The notes under the pieces were generated by a model, which was given only the letters and a program-made list of their open reading frames with translations, was not told the origin of the DNA and did no database searches. DNA of 64,000 nt. Origin: Saprospiraceae bacterium (GTDB lineage Bacteria > Bacteroidota > Bacteroidia > Chitinophagales > Saprospiraceae). The stretch's first letter is position 1, and each line of letters begins with the position of its first letter. The translations under genes and the position numbers were made by a program. This document shows positions 1 to 7,969 of the stretch, piece after piece. The DNA is taken from assembly GCA_028285085.1 (NCBI GenBank), contig JANQQI010000065.1:124001-188000 (forward strand), in the 5' to 3' direction.

Positions 1-442
1 CCCAAATATTCAAAGGAATAAAGTCACCGACAGGAGTATACCATCCGGGCGAAATATCCGCTGGCTCACAATTGATCAACGGAAAACTTTCCTCGGCGGG
101 TAATGGTGTTCGAATGACTTTATGAAAATAAAAGCTGACATCCACATCACCTACATATGGTTGGAAAAATGGAATGACGTTAGATACGTTAGGGTTGGCA
201 CCACGAAAATCTTCATTCAGGATTTGAATTTGATCACAAATTCGGCTACACGAAATATTCAATCCATTAGGATAATCATCACCCGGAGGATGGATTACAT
301 GTACCACTACCGGGATTTTGTAACAGCCGGCTAATTCGGAAGGAACAGGACAAGAACCACAGTCAGGATCGTCCGTCATCGTCGCAAAAATAGAAGTAGA
401 GAAAGCAAGCAGACAAAAGAGAAAAGTAAAACAGAACTTCAT
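1..442 (-). CDS. M43-type (pappalysin-like) secreted zinc metalloprotease, N-terminal part, cut by window edge
   Basis: The reading frame opens at an ATG at 442 on the minus strand and runs off the left edge without a stop (147 codons visible). The first 20 residues form a signal peptide (MKFCF...STSIFA). The mature start carries the pattern of the M43 pappalysin propeptide and N-terminal domain: IPVVVHVIH (about residues 50-58), then CDQIQILNEDFR and a segment ending in LNIW just before the edge. In this family LNIW-type strands precede the HExxHxxGxxH zinc site, which would lie outside the window, so catalytic competence cannot be judged. These enzymes are usually secreted, often through T9SS in Bacteroidota, but the C-terminus is not visible. 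Family assignment rests on the N-terminal pattern only. Confidence 0.8.
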   Translation of the reverse strand, partial: MKFCFTFLFCLLAFSTSIFATMTDDPDCGSCPVPSELAGCYKIPVVVHVIHPPGDDYPNGLNISCSRICDQIQILNEDFRGANPNVSNVIPFFQPYVGDVDVSFYFHKVIRTPLPAEESFPLINCEPADISPGWYTPVGDFIPLNIW

Positions 443-594
443 GGCTTAGAACTATTTAAAAAGTGAAACAATCGACCTTGGCTACGGCTGAATTGTTGAC
501 CTTTTAAATTATACTCTAATCCTCTATTGTAATCGCAACATCAAACATTATGAATAGTTTTCATATCCACTCAACGTTAGAACCATGAATTAAA

Positions 595-634
595 AAGCGA
601 AAGGCGATACTTGAGGAAGTATCGCCTTTCGCTT
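595..634 (-). terminator. Rho-independent terminator after the first ArsR-type gene
   Basis: An 18-bp perfect inverted repeat (595-612 with 617-634, loop GAGG) lies 28 bp past the stop of the minus-strand gene at 663-971. Read on the minus strand the hairpin is followed by a run of T (592-596 region). No T run follows on the plus strand, so it serves the minus-strand gene. Confidence 0.85.
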
Positions 635-662
635 AGGAGGAAATAATCAATCGTTTTGTTTG

Positions 663-971
663 TTACTCTGCTTTCAGAAATGTATTCACGGCCTTAAGCA
701 CATTGCCGACCTTGGCGTAGTCGATGCTGTAGTGAATAAACTTTCCATCTCTTTGTGTCTCTACGACGCCTGCCAGGCGAAGGATTCTCAAATGTTGGGA
801 AGTGATAGATTGCTCGAGTTTGAGCGTGTTGTATATCTTATTCACATTGATCGTGTCGTGATTGTCAATAAACTCGAGAATCCGTAATCTGAGAGGATGA
901 GCAAGGGCACGAAGTATTTCCGATGAGACCTTAAGCTTCTCATTGTTAATGGTAACTTTAGCCTTTCTCAT
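663..971 (-). CDS. ArsR-family winged-helix transcriptional repressor (102 aa)
   Basis: Small ArsR/SmtB-type DNA-binding protein. The body LRALAHPLRLRILEFI (about residues 20-35) is the typical first helix pair, IYNTLKLEQSITSQHLRILRLAGVV is the recognition helix, and DGKFIHYSI is the wing. The length is normal for the family. There is no cysteine anywhere in the protein, so the classical CxC metal-sensing site is absent and the signal it senses is unknown. It is a paralogue of the next minus-strand gene (shared start MRK, LEQS(I/V)(T/A)SQHL, and D(G/N)GKFI(H/Y)YS). It is monocistronic: its own hairpin terminator follows and a promoter-like pair precedes it at 1012-1042. Autoregulation is likely by family analogy. 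The regulated genes cannot be told from context. Confidence 0.85.
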   Translation of the reverse strand: MRKAKVTINNEKLKVSSEILRALAHPLRLRILEFIDNHDTINVNKIYNTLKLEQSITSQHLRILRLAGVVETQRDGKFIHYSIDYAKVGNVLKAVNTFLKAE

Positions 972-1011
972 AGATACGGTTTTGTTAAAGGAATAGAAGT
1001 TTTGTCAAAAG

Positions 1012-1042
1012 CAAATATGCAATTTTTATTTATTTTTACAAA
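1012..1042 (-). promoter_or_regulatory. Bacteroidota-type promoter candidate for the first ArsR-type gene
   Basis: On the minus strand a TTTG (1042-1039) is followed after exactly 19 bases by CATATTTG (1019-1012). The Bacteroidota sigma-A consensus is TTTG, 19 bases, TAnnTTTG; only the first T of the -7 box differs. It lies about 40 bp upstream of the start at 971. Confidence 0.4.
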
Positions 1043-1054
1043 AGAATTACTAAA

Positions 1055-1090
1055 AAAATGCTGTGTATCTCCCTTGATACACAGCATTTT
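1055..1090 (-). terminator. Rho-independent terminator after the second ArsR-type gene
   Basis: A 15-bp perfect inverted repeat (1055-1069 with 1076-1090, loop of 6) lies 72 bp past the stop at 1163. Read on the minus strand the arm ends in a T run (1051-1058 region on the plus strand is A-rich), so it terminates the minus-strand gene at 1163-1501. Confidence 0.8.
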
Positions 1091-1162
1091 CCATTTATAC
1101 ACGAAAGGCTATCGTATAAATTATATTTTTATCTGAAGTTTACTCAGATGAGAATCATAGAC

Positions 1163-1501
1163 CTATGCGGCGAGCTCCTCAACTAGTCGCGAAATCTGAG
1201 ATAAACGCTCTTTATCCAAAGAATAGTAGATGAATTTTCCGTTACGATCGGTAGAAACGACACCTGCTCGGCGAAGGATCGCCAAATGTTGTGAAGCAAC
1301 AGATTGTTCCAAACGTAGCTTGATGTAAATATCGGTGACGGTCATTTGTTCGTTCTCCTCCAACAAATCAATAATACTTTGGCGCAACTTGTGATTCACA
1401 GCACGTAATACCAAAACCGCTTTTCTGAGCTCAGCATAATCCAGCTGAATGTCATTTTTTCCCTTCTTCAAAATAACGGTTTCGTTTTTCTGCTTTCTCA
1501 T
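1163..1501 (-). CDS. ArsR-family winged-helix transcriptional repressor (112 aa)
   Basis: Second ArsR/SmtB-type repressor. AELRKAVLVLRAVNHKLRQSIIDLL is the N-terminal dimer/helix region, IYIKLRLEQSVASQHLAILRRAGVV the helix-turn-helix, and DRNGKFIYYSL the wing. Like its neighbour it has no cysteine and no obvious metal-binding pair, so it belongs to the non-canonical ArsR members. The N-terminal extension of about 20 lysine-rich residues is longer than in the paralogue. It is transcribed alone, between its own terminator (1055-1090) and an AT-rich upstream region that contains a perfect 16-bp palindrome at 1567-1582, a candidate operator. The two adjacent paralogues suggest a tandem duplication followed by divergence. 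Their targets are unknown. Confidence 0.85.
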   Translation of the reverse strand: MRKQKNETVILKKGKNDIQLDYAELRKAVLVLRAVNHKLRQSIIDLLEENEQMTVTDIYIKLRLEQSVASQHLAILRRAGVVSTDRNGKFIYYSLDKERLSQISRLVEELAA

Positions 1502-1566
1502 ATTTATGTTTTTTAAATGAATTAATACTCATCCAAAGAAGCCAAAAACTATACCAAATTAAAACA

Positions 1567-1582
1567 TTAAAACATGTTTTAA
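1567..1582. promoter_or_regulatory. Perfect 16-bp palindrome, candidate ArsR-type operator
   Basis: TTAAAACATGTTTTAA is a perfect palindrome located 66 bp upstream of the start of the ArsR-type gene at 1163-1501. Size and position fit an operator of a dimeric winged-helix repressor. No matching palindrome was seen in front of the paralogue at 663-971. Confidence 0.4.
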
Positions 1583-1659
1583 GGTATAAAAACCTTGACT
1601 ATGAACCAAAAATAAAGATTTTATTTCAATAATCATAAATAATTACAATGCGTCTTTTT

Positions 1660-2346
1660 TTATAATATTTTGCGAGGAGTTGTAATGTTAGGGGACTTAA
1701 AATAGGTGGGAGAAAAGTAGGCAATATCAACAAAATCAGCCGCTAAAAATGCGGTCTGAGCCACGGAATTAAGGTGTGGAGCGGTACAAAAAACCGAGCG
1801 GAATACTGCATTGGGATGCGTCAGGACGGACTTGCATTTGGGAGCGCCATTTCCGCTAAAGATCAGGGTGTGTCCTTCCGCAAACTGTTGGGCAAAACTG
1901 CCTTCATCAATGATCAGAGCGGCGAGTGCTTCGAGGGGCTGCCCGGTACCGTCGTAGACCGCAGTATAAACCTCCATCCGCCGGGCATCAATCATGGGGA
2001 CGTACAGTGCATTGGCTGGATCCGTAGGATGCTGGCTGGCACGAGCCAAACTAGCCAAGGTATCGACCGCAATCATCGGTAGATCCAAGGCATAACAAAT
2101 CCCTTTGGCCACCGAACTGCCTACGCGAAGGGCAGTGTATGACCCTGGACCGGCACTGACCGCTACGGCTTCTAAATCGGTCATAGCCAGGCCCGCTTCG
2201 CGACAACAGGCCTCAATAAGCAATGTGATTTCAGCGGCGTGCCGGTAGTCCTCTGTCGCCTCTTGCAAGGCCAGAATACGATCACCATCGCTAATCGCGA
2301 TAGAGCAATTCTCCGTAGCTGTTTCAAGTAAAAGAAGGCGCGCCAT
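1660..2346 (-). CDS. tsaB: tRNA t6A37 biosynthesis protein TsaB
   Basis: TsaB is the TsaD-like partner in the TsaBCDE system that makes N6-threonylcarbamoyladenosine at position 37 of ANN-decoding tRNAs. It acts in the cytoplasm as a heterodimer with TsaD. The protein starts with the ASKHA-type phosphate loop region LLLETATENCSIAI, followed by the characteristic AVSAGPGSYTALRVGSSVAKG segment (about residues 64-84) and the VPMIDARRMEVYTAVYD strand. The length of 228 residues is normal. It lacks the metal-binding histidines of TsaD, as expected for TsaB. It lies downstream of the C-terminal processing protease on the same strand, but a strong hairpin separates them, so it probably has its own promoter. 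Confidence 0.93.
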   Translation of the reverse strand: MARLLLLETATENCSIAISDGDRILALQEATEDYRHAAEITLLIEACCREAGLAMTDLEAVAVSAGPGSYTALRVGSSVAKGICYALDLPMIAVDTLASLARASQHPTDPANALYVPMIDARRMEVYTAVYDGTGQPLEALAALIIDEGSFAQQFAEGHTLIFSGNGAPKCKSVLTHPNAVFRSVFCTAPHLNSVAQTAFLAADFVDIAYFSPTYFKSPNITTPRKIL

Positions 2347-2403
2347 AAATGCTTGTAACTGGATCGTTGAATAATGGCCCTATCGGGCGGCGAGCAAAAT
2401 TAA

Positions 2404-2442
2404 AAAAAGCGGCTCGAAGGATATCCATTCGAGCCGCTTTTT
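2404..2442 (-). terminator. Rho-independent terminator after the C-terminal processing protease gene
   Basis: A 15-bp inverted repeat (2404-2418 with 2428-2442) is flanked by A tracts on the left and T tracts on the right. It lies between the stop at 2470 and the tsaB start at 2346. On the minus strand a T run follows the hairpin (2402-2408 is A-rich on the plus strand), so it ends transcription of the protease gene. Confidence 0.85.
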
Positions 2443-2469
2443 CTTGCTTTTATGAAAAGCGATATACGC

Positions 2470-4116
2470 TTAGTTTGCACTCAACAATTGCTCATACTCC
2501 GTGGGAGCGTTGATGAGACGAATTGCTTCTTTGATTTCATCATCGTTGCGCAGGCGCAGTTGAATACGGCCTTTTTGATAGAAGTAACGGCTAGCGACTT
2601 CTTTCTCAAGCAGGTCTACAATCGTGGCCTCATATTTACGCAATTCCTCGTCCTTATTACCTTGGATCTTCTTTTCAATGGCTTTAATATCAGCTTCGAT
2701 ATTGCTCAGCAGGTCCTCTTTTTTAGCTTCAGATTTGAGCTTGCTCAATACACGCTCACTTCGAGACTCGTATTCAAAACCACGACCGTCTAAGAAACGA
2801 ACAAAGTCCTGGAAATCCGTGAAACGGAATTGCGCCAAGTCCGTCACCTCGCCTTTCTTCAAGCAATACTCGGTGACATAGTCAAAGATGTAATTATTGC
2901 GTAGCAAATCCTGTACGATAGTCGCATCAGATCCTCTATTCAATACAAGGTCAGGCTTCACCCCTCCACCATCGCGCACGACACGACCTTTACGGGTTTT
3001 GAATTCTGCGCGAAGCGAATCAGGGATATCTTTAGGGATACCATCCTCGTAGCTCACTCCTTGGATGCATCGGCCACTAGGAATGTAGTACTTCGCCGTC
3101 GTCATCTTCACCTTCGAATTGTAACCAACATCACGCGTGTTTTGCACCAGACCTTTTCCATAAGATCGCTGACCAATCAGGACACCACGATCGAGATCTT
3201 GAATAACCCCAGAAACGATCTCCGAAGCCGAAGCGGAACCTTTATCAATAAGCACAACCAATGGAATTTGCTCGTCTACAGATTTATTAAGGGTTTTGAA
3301 ACTACGATCCCAATCGGTGACTTTGCCTTTAGTTGTTACAACCAACTCGCCCTTAGGAACAAATACGTTGGAAACATTTACCGCTTCGGTGAGTAGACCA
3401 CCACCATTGCCGCGAAGGTCAAAGATGATGCCCTTCATCGAAGGATTGGCTTTTTTCAAGTCTTGCAGTGCTTTGCCTACATTACGGCCCGCTTCGCGAG
3501 TAAAGGTAGTCAAAGCAATATACCCCACTTCGTTGCTCACCATCCCGGAGTAAGGGACGTTAGGCACAACCACTTCATCACGTACCAGATTAATTTTCAG
3601 CGGATCACTTTCACCGGGTCGGCGAATCGTAAGCACGACCTCCGAACCAGGAAATCCTTTTAGAATCGTGCTTACATCATCGGTGCTTTTGCCTTTGGCA
3701 GATTTCCCGTCAACCTCAAGGATGACGTCACCGGCTTTCAAGCCTGCTTTCTGCGCTGGGCAACCTTCGTAAGGTTCGGTGATGGTGACATAGTCTTCGA
3801 TTTTACGAATCATTGCACCAATACCGTTATACTTTCCGTCGGTGATGTAGCGGAAGCCTTCAATCTCCGATTCAGAAATATAATTGGTGTAGGGATCCAA
3901 AGACTCCAGCATGGCGTCCACTCCGGTACGCATCAGGCGCGCCGGATCGAGGTCATCCACGTAGTAGGTATTTATTTCTTTATAGAGATTGGTGAAAATT
4001 TCAATGTTCTTAGAAATTTCAAAGTATTTGTTGTGGTCGGAATTAATCGTAGCCACTCCAAGCAATGCCAGGGCGACAAAGCCAAATAGCCGTATGGGAC
4101 GGTTGAAGATTCTCAT
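2470..4116 (-). CDS. S41-family C-terminal processing (tail-specific) protease
   Basis: Envelope serine protease of the CtpA/Prc type that cleaves proteins from their C-terminal ends. The N-terminus has one hydrophobic segment (about 9-24) serving as signal anchor. An N-terminal helical region (YYVDDLDPARLMRTGVDAML, SLDPYTNYIS) is followed by a PDZ domain (about 90-175, with AGLKAGDVILEVDG) and the S41 catalytic domain (about 190-370). The nucleophile lies in the GSASASEI motif (residues 293-300) and the general-base lysine in RSYGKGLVQ about 25 residues later, so the Ser/Lys dyad is present. A long charged C-terminal helical region (about 420-548) is usual in Bacteroidota members. A terminator follows directly. 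Substrates cannot be inferred from the neighbourhood. Confidence 0.93.
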   Translation of the reverse strand: MRIFNRPIRLFGFVALALLGVATINSDHNKYFEISKNIEIFTNLYKEINTYYVDDLDPARLMRTGVDAMLESLDPYTNYISESEIEGFRYITDGKYNGIGAMIRKIEDYVTITEPYEGCPAQKAGLKAGDVILEVDGKSAKGKSTDDVSTILKGFPGSEVVLTIRRPGESDPLKINLVRDEVVVPNVPYSGMVSNEVGYIALTTFTREAGRNVGKALQDLKKANPSMKGIIFDLRGNGGGLLTEAVNVSNVFVPKGELVVTTKGKVTDWDRSFKTLNKSVDEQIPLVVLIDKGSASASEIVSGVIQDLDRGVLIGQRSYGKGLVQNTRDVGYNSKVKMTTAKYYIPSGRCIQGVSYEDGIPKDIPDSLRAEFKTRKGRVVRDGGGVKPDLVLNRGSDATIVQDLLRNNYIFDYVTEYCLKKGEVTDLAQFRFTDFQDFVRFLDGRGFEYESRSERVLSKLKSEAKKEDLLSNIEADIKAIEKKIQGNKDEELRKYEATIVDLLEKEVASRYFYQKGRIQLRLRNDDEIKEAIRLINAPTEYEQLLSAN

Positions 4117-4506
4117 GACTGAAGAAGGTTTACAATTTAGAACTTATGATAATAACGTATCGATTCGCATCTAGTGTTCACGAGTACATTTAAAAGTAAC
4201 TTTTTATCTATTTTTTCACAATACTTATCGACCGCGAAAGGGGAATTGGTCTATGAATGTCCACTGTGAGCCGATATGTGTTGACAAAAACAATATTTAA
4301 AAGGGGGAATAGTGATAAAATGGGATGAAAATCAGGCTTCCAGCCGATTACAAAGCCCATATGACCTGGGGGGAGATTTGGTCATTCTTTCTATTCATAA
4401 CAAAAAATAGTGCCAACTCTATAACTCCACTTACAACTCAAATGATTCGTGACAGGCAATTCCCTCTTATTTTTTAAAATTATTATTTATAAATCCCGTT
4501 TTAGGG
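4117..4506. other. Non-coding stretch between protease and hydrolase genes; no gene seen
   Basis: This 390-bp AT-rich gap lies upstream of the protease gene at 2470-4116 and downstream of the hydrolase at 4507-5274. No convincing reading frame, hairpin terminator or promoter pair was found on either strand. It presumably holds the protease promoter. Confidence 0.5.
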
Positions 4507-5274
4507 CTATCGTAAAAATGCCAAGACTAACTCTAATAATTCCTTCGGTGCTTCCGCGTGAACCCAATGCCCGGCACTAGCCACCGTCTTTAGCTCGGCG
4601 GTGGGAAACATGGTTGCAATCTGCTGCTCTTCCGGCGATCCGATATAGTCGCTCTTGCCTCCACGAATAAATAGGGTTGGACCATCAAATTGCTCTTCGT
4701 GACCACTCACCGCCGCCAAAATCTCGTGATATTGCTTGTGCAGTGCGGTCAAGTTCATCTTCCAGCGGTAACCACCCGTCGCTTTATCCCGACTTAGGTT
4801 TTTCAACAAAAACTGCCGGACGCCGTATTCAGGAATACGACGCTTCAATTCCTCATCCGCTTGCGTTCGATTTTCGGTATTCGTTAAATCCAAATCCAGC
4901 ATCGCCGAAAAAATTGTCTCATGCCCACCCTCATTCGCTCCGGGCGCGATATCTACCACCACGAGCCGGTCGACCATATCCGGATAATCAAGCGCAAACT
5001 GCATCGCCGTTTTCCCACCCATCGAATGCCCGAGAATATGCGCACGATGTACCCACTGTTGCTCCATGAAGTGCTGTAAATCTTCCGCCATCAAACGATA
5101 GCTGATTTCTGGTAAATGCGGAGAACGACCATGATTACGCTGATCGACAATGAACACTGAAAAGTGTTCAGCCAATTGCTTGGCGATCGTTTGCCAATTA
5201 TCCAGTGTCCCAAAAAGGCCGTGCAAAATAATGAGCGGTTCACCTTGTCCAAAAGCTTTGTAGTTCAATTCCAT
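4507..5274 (-). CDS. Alpha/beta-fold hydrolase (YbfF-like esterase)
   Basis: Cytoplasmic alpha/beta hydrolase of the YbfF/esterase subgroup. The oxyanion region is LIILHGLFGTLDNW (about 14-27), followed by VDQRNHGRSPH (about 43-53), a string highly typical of YbfF. The nucleophile elbow is GHSMGG with Ser84, and the catalytic histidine lies in SAGHWVHAEAP near residue 236. The length of 255 residues is normal and no signal peptide is present. It starts 19 bp after the stop of the CrtA-like gene on the same strand, so the two are probably co-transcribed, CrtA-like first. YbfF-type enzymes hydrolyse short-chain esters in vitro. The physiological substrate is unknown. Confidence 0.85.
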   Translation of the reverse strand: MELNYKAFGQGEPLIILHGLFGTLDNWQTIAKQLAEHFSVFIVDQRNHGRSPHLPEISYRLMAEDLQHFMEQQWVHRAHILGHSMGGKTAMQFALDYPDMVDRLVVVDIAPGANEGGHETIFSAMLDLDLTNTENRTQADEELKRRIPEYGVRQFLLKNLSRDKATGGYRWKMNLTALHKQYHEILAAVSGHEEQFDGPTLFIRGGKSDYIGSPEEQQIATMFPTAELKTVASAGHWVHAEAPKELLELVLAFLR

Positions 5275-5293
5275 GCCGCGAAAATAGTATTTT

Positions 5294-6019
5294 TCAAGAT
5301 GTTATCACTGGGGCATCTTCTCGACGCCAAGTCGGCAAACCTGGCCACTCTCCTTCATCATCGAAGGGATGGAAGCGGGCAAAAAGCTCTTCTTTATACC
5401 AGCCCAATTCCCGGGTGCGTTTGATCACTTCACGATGATGGGCACTTTGATAAGCGTAAGCTTGCATTTTTTTACTACTCTCCCATAAGCTAAAAGTGGC
5501 CTGTTGTACCAAGGGCAATTCACCTACCCCGACGGCAAATAAAAGGCCCGGTTTATCTTGTATTGAGTGACTCACTTTCGGGACGCGCCGCCAGAAGTTT
5601 ATCAGGTGTCGGGTGCGGATAGTCGCTCGGGTCAACACCGCAACGGGCCGCAAGGGATCAAAGTCTTGTGTGACTTCGAAGGGATTACCACCCGACCATT
5701 GCCCGTGAACCATGGCAGTGCGCAGATAAATCGTCCAATAAGCCGTGCTATGTGAACGAAATTCTTCGATAACGGCGTGGGATTGAAAAAACTGACGCGC
5801 GGCCGCTTCGGAAGACCAGACCGCTAGTAAGCCGTATCGGCTCCAATTGGGAAATATGCTGAAGCCATCGCGGCCGCTACCGAGCAGCTTTACAAACGCC
5901 AAACCTTCTACTTCTTTTAAACGATCATAGCCCAGCCCCATTTGTCGGAACCCCCACCATCGATCGGCTCTTGTACCGTAGTGAAAAAAGCTGAAGGTGA
6001 CGATAGGCTGATCAGACAT
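5294..6019 (-). CDS. CrtA (spheroidene monooxygenase)-like protein
   Basis: The N-terminal half matches the pattern of the spheroidene monooxygenase family: FFHYGTRADRWWGFRQMG, then GLAFVKLLGSGRDGFSIFPNWSRYGLLAVW, and a tryptophan-rich C-terminal half (TFSLWESSKKMQAYAYQ, RTRELGWYKEELFARFHPF). CrtA enzymes add keto groups to acyclic carotenoids, using heme. Here no other carotenoid gene lies nearby, so the true substrate is open. Non-phototrophic Bacteroidota carry such homologues without known function. The gene is preceded by an AAAAGGAG sequence just before the ATG at 6019, an unusually good Shine-Dalgarno for this phylum. The alpha/beta hydrolase at 4507-5274 follows 19 bp downstream. Confidence 0.75.
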   Translation of the reverse strand: MSDQPIVTFSFFHYGTRADRWWGFRQMGLGYDRLKEVEGLAFVKLLGSGRDGFSIFPNWSRYGLLAVWSSEAAARQFFQSHAVIEEFRSHSTAYWTIYLRTAMVHGQWSGGNPFEVTQDFDPLRPVAVLTRATIRTRHLINFWRRVPKVSHSIQDKPGLLFAVGVGELPLVQQATFSLWESSKKMQAYAYQSAHHREVIKRTRELGWYKEELFARFHPFDDEGEWPGLPTWRREDAPVITS

Positions 6020-6228
6020 ACTCCTTTTGATTTTTGCTAGTGGCTATTTTATCTTTTCTATCAACAAGGAGATAAGCAAAGGGTTGTAGGGCATCCAGAA
6101 AGGTTTAACTTTTCTTATTACAACTTTTTACAAAGTGTCTTAAATAATGGGAATAGAGTTTGTATTTTTATTCTTTACCCATGAGGGTTAATTTTTGCGT
6201 ATTGATCTCATTAGCAACTTTATAAACT

Positions 6229-7851
6229 ATGCTCACTCTGCGAACAATCATTAGTTTGGCACTCTTGGCCTTGGTGACTTCGATGAACGCGCAAAGCGTC
6301 AAAGAACTAGAGCAAAAACTGGAAGCAGCGGAAAACACCGCAGAGCGTCAGTTCTACCGCATGCAGTTAGCCAAGTCCCTCATCGGTAAAGACAATAAAC
6401 GAAGTGTTGATCTTGCCCGAAAAGCTTACCATACAGCCATTGATAAAAACAATAATAGTCAAGCGGCCAGAGCCGCCTTCTTGGTGGGCCGTGCCTACCA
6501 GCGTAAGCGCGACTTGCGTAATGCTGAAGTTTGGTACAAGTCGACCTTGGTTTACGCCAAAAAAGCCAAGGATTCTGATTTGATCATTAAAAGTGTCAAC
6601 GAACGCAGTAAACTCGCAACCAAAAAACGCGACTATCGCAAAGCTTATCGGATTAATCAGGAAGCCTTTGATTACTTCAGTCAAGCGGGGACCAGCATGA
6701 GTGATCTGGAAAGTAATTTTGAGTCCCAGCAGGTAGAAATCCAGCGAGCGACTCGCAAACTGGCCAAAGAAAAGGAAGCCCTCGAAAAGGAAATCAATCG
6801 CCTGGAAGGTGAAAAGCGGCAACTCAGCAGTGATAAAAGAAATTTGACGAAAAAGCAGGAAGAACTGGTGCAGGAATTCACCGCTCAGGAAGCGGAGCTG
6901 GAAGATTTATCCGAAGCAAAAATAAAAGCTGAAAGCCGAGTACGTCGTAAGGAAGAAGAAATTGAAAATCTGAACAAAGAAGCCCTAAAGCAGAAAGTAC
7001 TACTACAAGATAAAGAGCTGGAATTAGCTCAAGCTGGGATGGAATTAGCTCAGGCTGATTTAGAGCAAGAACGCAGTCGCAACATCCTGACACTCCTTTC
7101 CCTAGCTTCGTTGTTTATTGTCGTGCTGGCCATCTTATTTTTCGCGCGTTATCTCAGCAAAAAGAAATCTGCCAAAGTACTCGAGGATAAAAACAAAATG
7201 ATTGCCGAAGAGCAGAAACGTTCCGACGAATTGCTCTTGAATATTTTGCCTGCCGAAATCGCCGAAGAACTAAAAGAGCAAGGCAAGGCCAGTGCGCGTA
7301 AATACGCCAATGCGACCGTTTTGATCACCGATTTTAAAAATTTCACGACCATTGCCGAACGGCTTAGTCCAGAACAATTGGTAAAAGAGCTTGACTATTG
7401 TTTTCGAGCCTTTGACTTCATCATTAGTCAGTACGATATTGAGAAGATCAAGACCATCGGTGATGCCTATATGTGCGCTTCCGGCCTGACCAATCGAAAA
7501 ACCATTCCTACCCAGATTGTGAAAGCGGCCTTGGAGATGCAAGAATTTTTAGAAGATTATAAACAAGAACGTAGCCGTCTCAGTTTACCTTTCTTTGAGG
7601 CACGTATTGGTATCCATACGGGCCCCGTCGTCGCCGGCGTGGTGGGCGTTAATAAATTCGCCTATGATATTTGGGGAGATACCGTTAATATTGCATCCCG
7701 AATGGAATCCAACTGTGAAGAGGGCAAAGTCAATATCTCCGCGTCGACTTATGGCTTAATCCGCTATAAATTCGATTGTCATTACCGCGGAAAAGTCGCC
7801 GCGAAAAACAAAGGCGAGATTGATATGTATTATGTAAGTAAGGCCGTCTAA
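6229..7851 (+). CDS. Membrane-bound class III adenylate cyclase with TPR-like and coiled-coil periplasmic part
   Basis: The order is signal peptide (1-22), TPR-like helices (about 25-150), a long charged coiled coil (about 155-285), one membrane segment (about 286-307) and a cytoplasmic class III cyclase domain (about 355-540). The two metal-binding aspartates are D368 (ITDFKNFT) and D412 (IGDAYM). The base-recognition pair is K408 (IKTIGD) and D480 (FAYDIWGD), which predicts ATP rather than GTP. The transition-state pair N487 and R491 is present in VNIASR. All catalytic residues are therefore intact. This layout, an envelope TPR and coiled-coil sensor joined to a single-pass cyclase, is common in Bacteroidota, but no ligand is known. 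The gene stands alone; uvrB follows after a hairpin-like dyad. Confidence 0.9.
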   Translation: MLTLRTIISLALLALVTSMNAQSVKELEQKLEAAENTAERQFYRMQLAKSLIGKDNKRSVDLARKAYHTAIDKNNNSQAARAAFLVGRAYQRKRDLRNAEVWYKSTLVYAKKAKDSDLIIKSVNERSKLATKKRDYRKAYRINQEAFDYFSQAGTSMSDLESNFESQQVEIQRATRKLAKEKEALEKEINRLEGEKRQLSSDKRNLTKKQEELVQEFTAQEAELEDLSEAKIKAESRVRRKEEEIENLNKEALKQKVLLQDKELELAQAGMELAQADLEQERSRNILTLLSLASLFIVVLAILFFARYLSKKKSAKVLEDKNKMIAEEQKRSDELLLNILPAEIAEELKEQGKASARKYANATVLITDFKNFTTIAERLSPEQLVKELDYCFRAFDFIISQYDIEKIKTIGDAYMCASGLTNRKTIPTQIVKAALEMQEFLEDYKQERSRLSLPFFEARIGIHTGPVVAGVVGVNKFAYDIWGDTVNIASRMESNCEEGKVNISASTYGLIRYKFDCHYRGKVAAKNKGEIDMYYVSKAV

Positions 7852-7901
7852 TAGTCCTTTTTAAAACAGCAGTCAAAATTTAGAGACGATTAAAAATTCT
7901 A

Positions 7902-7921
7902 CCAATTCGACATCGAATTGG
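7902..7921. promoter_or_regulatory. 20-bp inverted repeat upstream of uvrB
   Basis: CCAATTCG and CGAATTGG form perfect 8-bp arms around ACAT, centred between the cyclase stop (7851) and the uvrB start (7970). No T run follows, so a classical terminator is unlikely. It may be an operator for uvrB (possibly damage-related) or an RNA hairpin. Confidence 0.4.
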
Positions 7922-7969
7922 CTATTCGTCCATCGTCTGGCTGTGCCAGCACTAACCTGAGTACACAAC

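Noticed and set aside
660-887. 75-codon plus-strand frame opposite the first ArsR-type gene
   Set aside because: It is a shadow of the minus-strand gene, which has clear family motifs and its own terminator.
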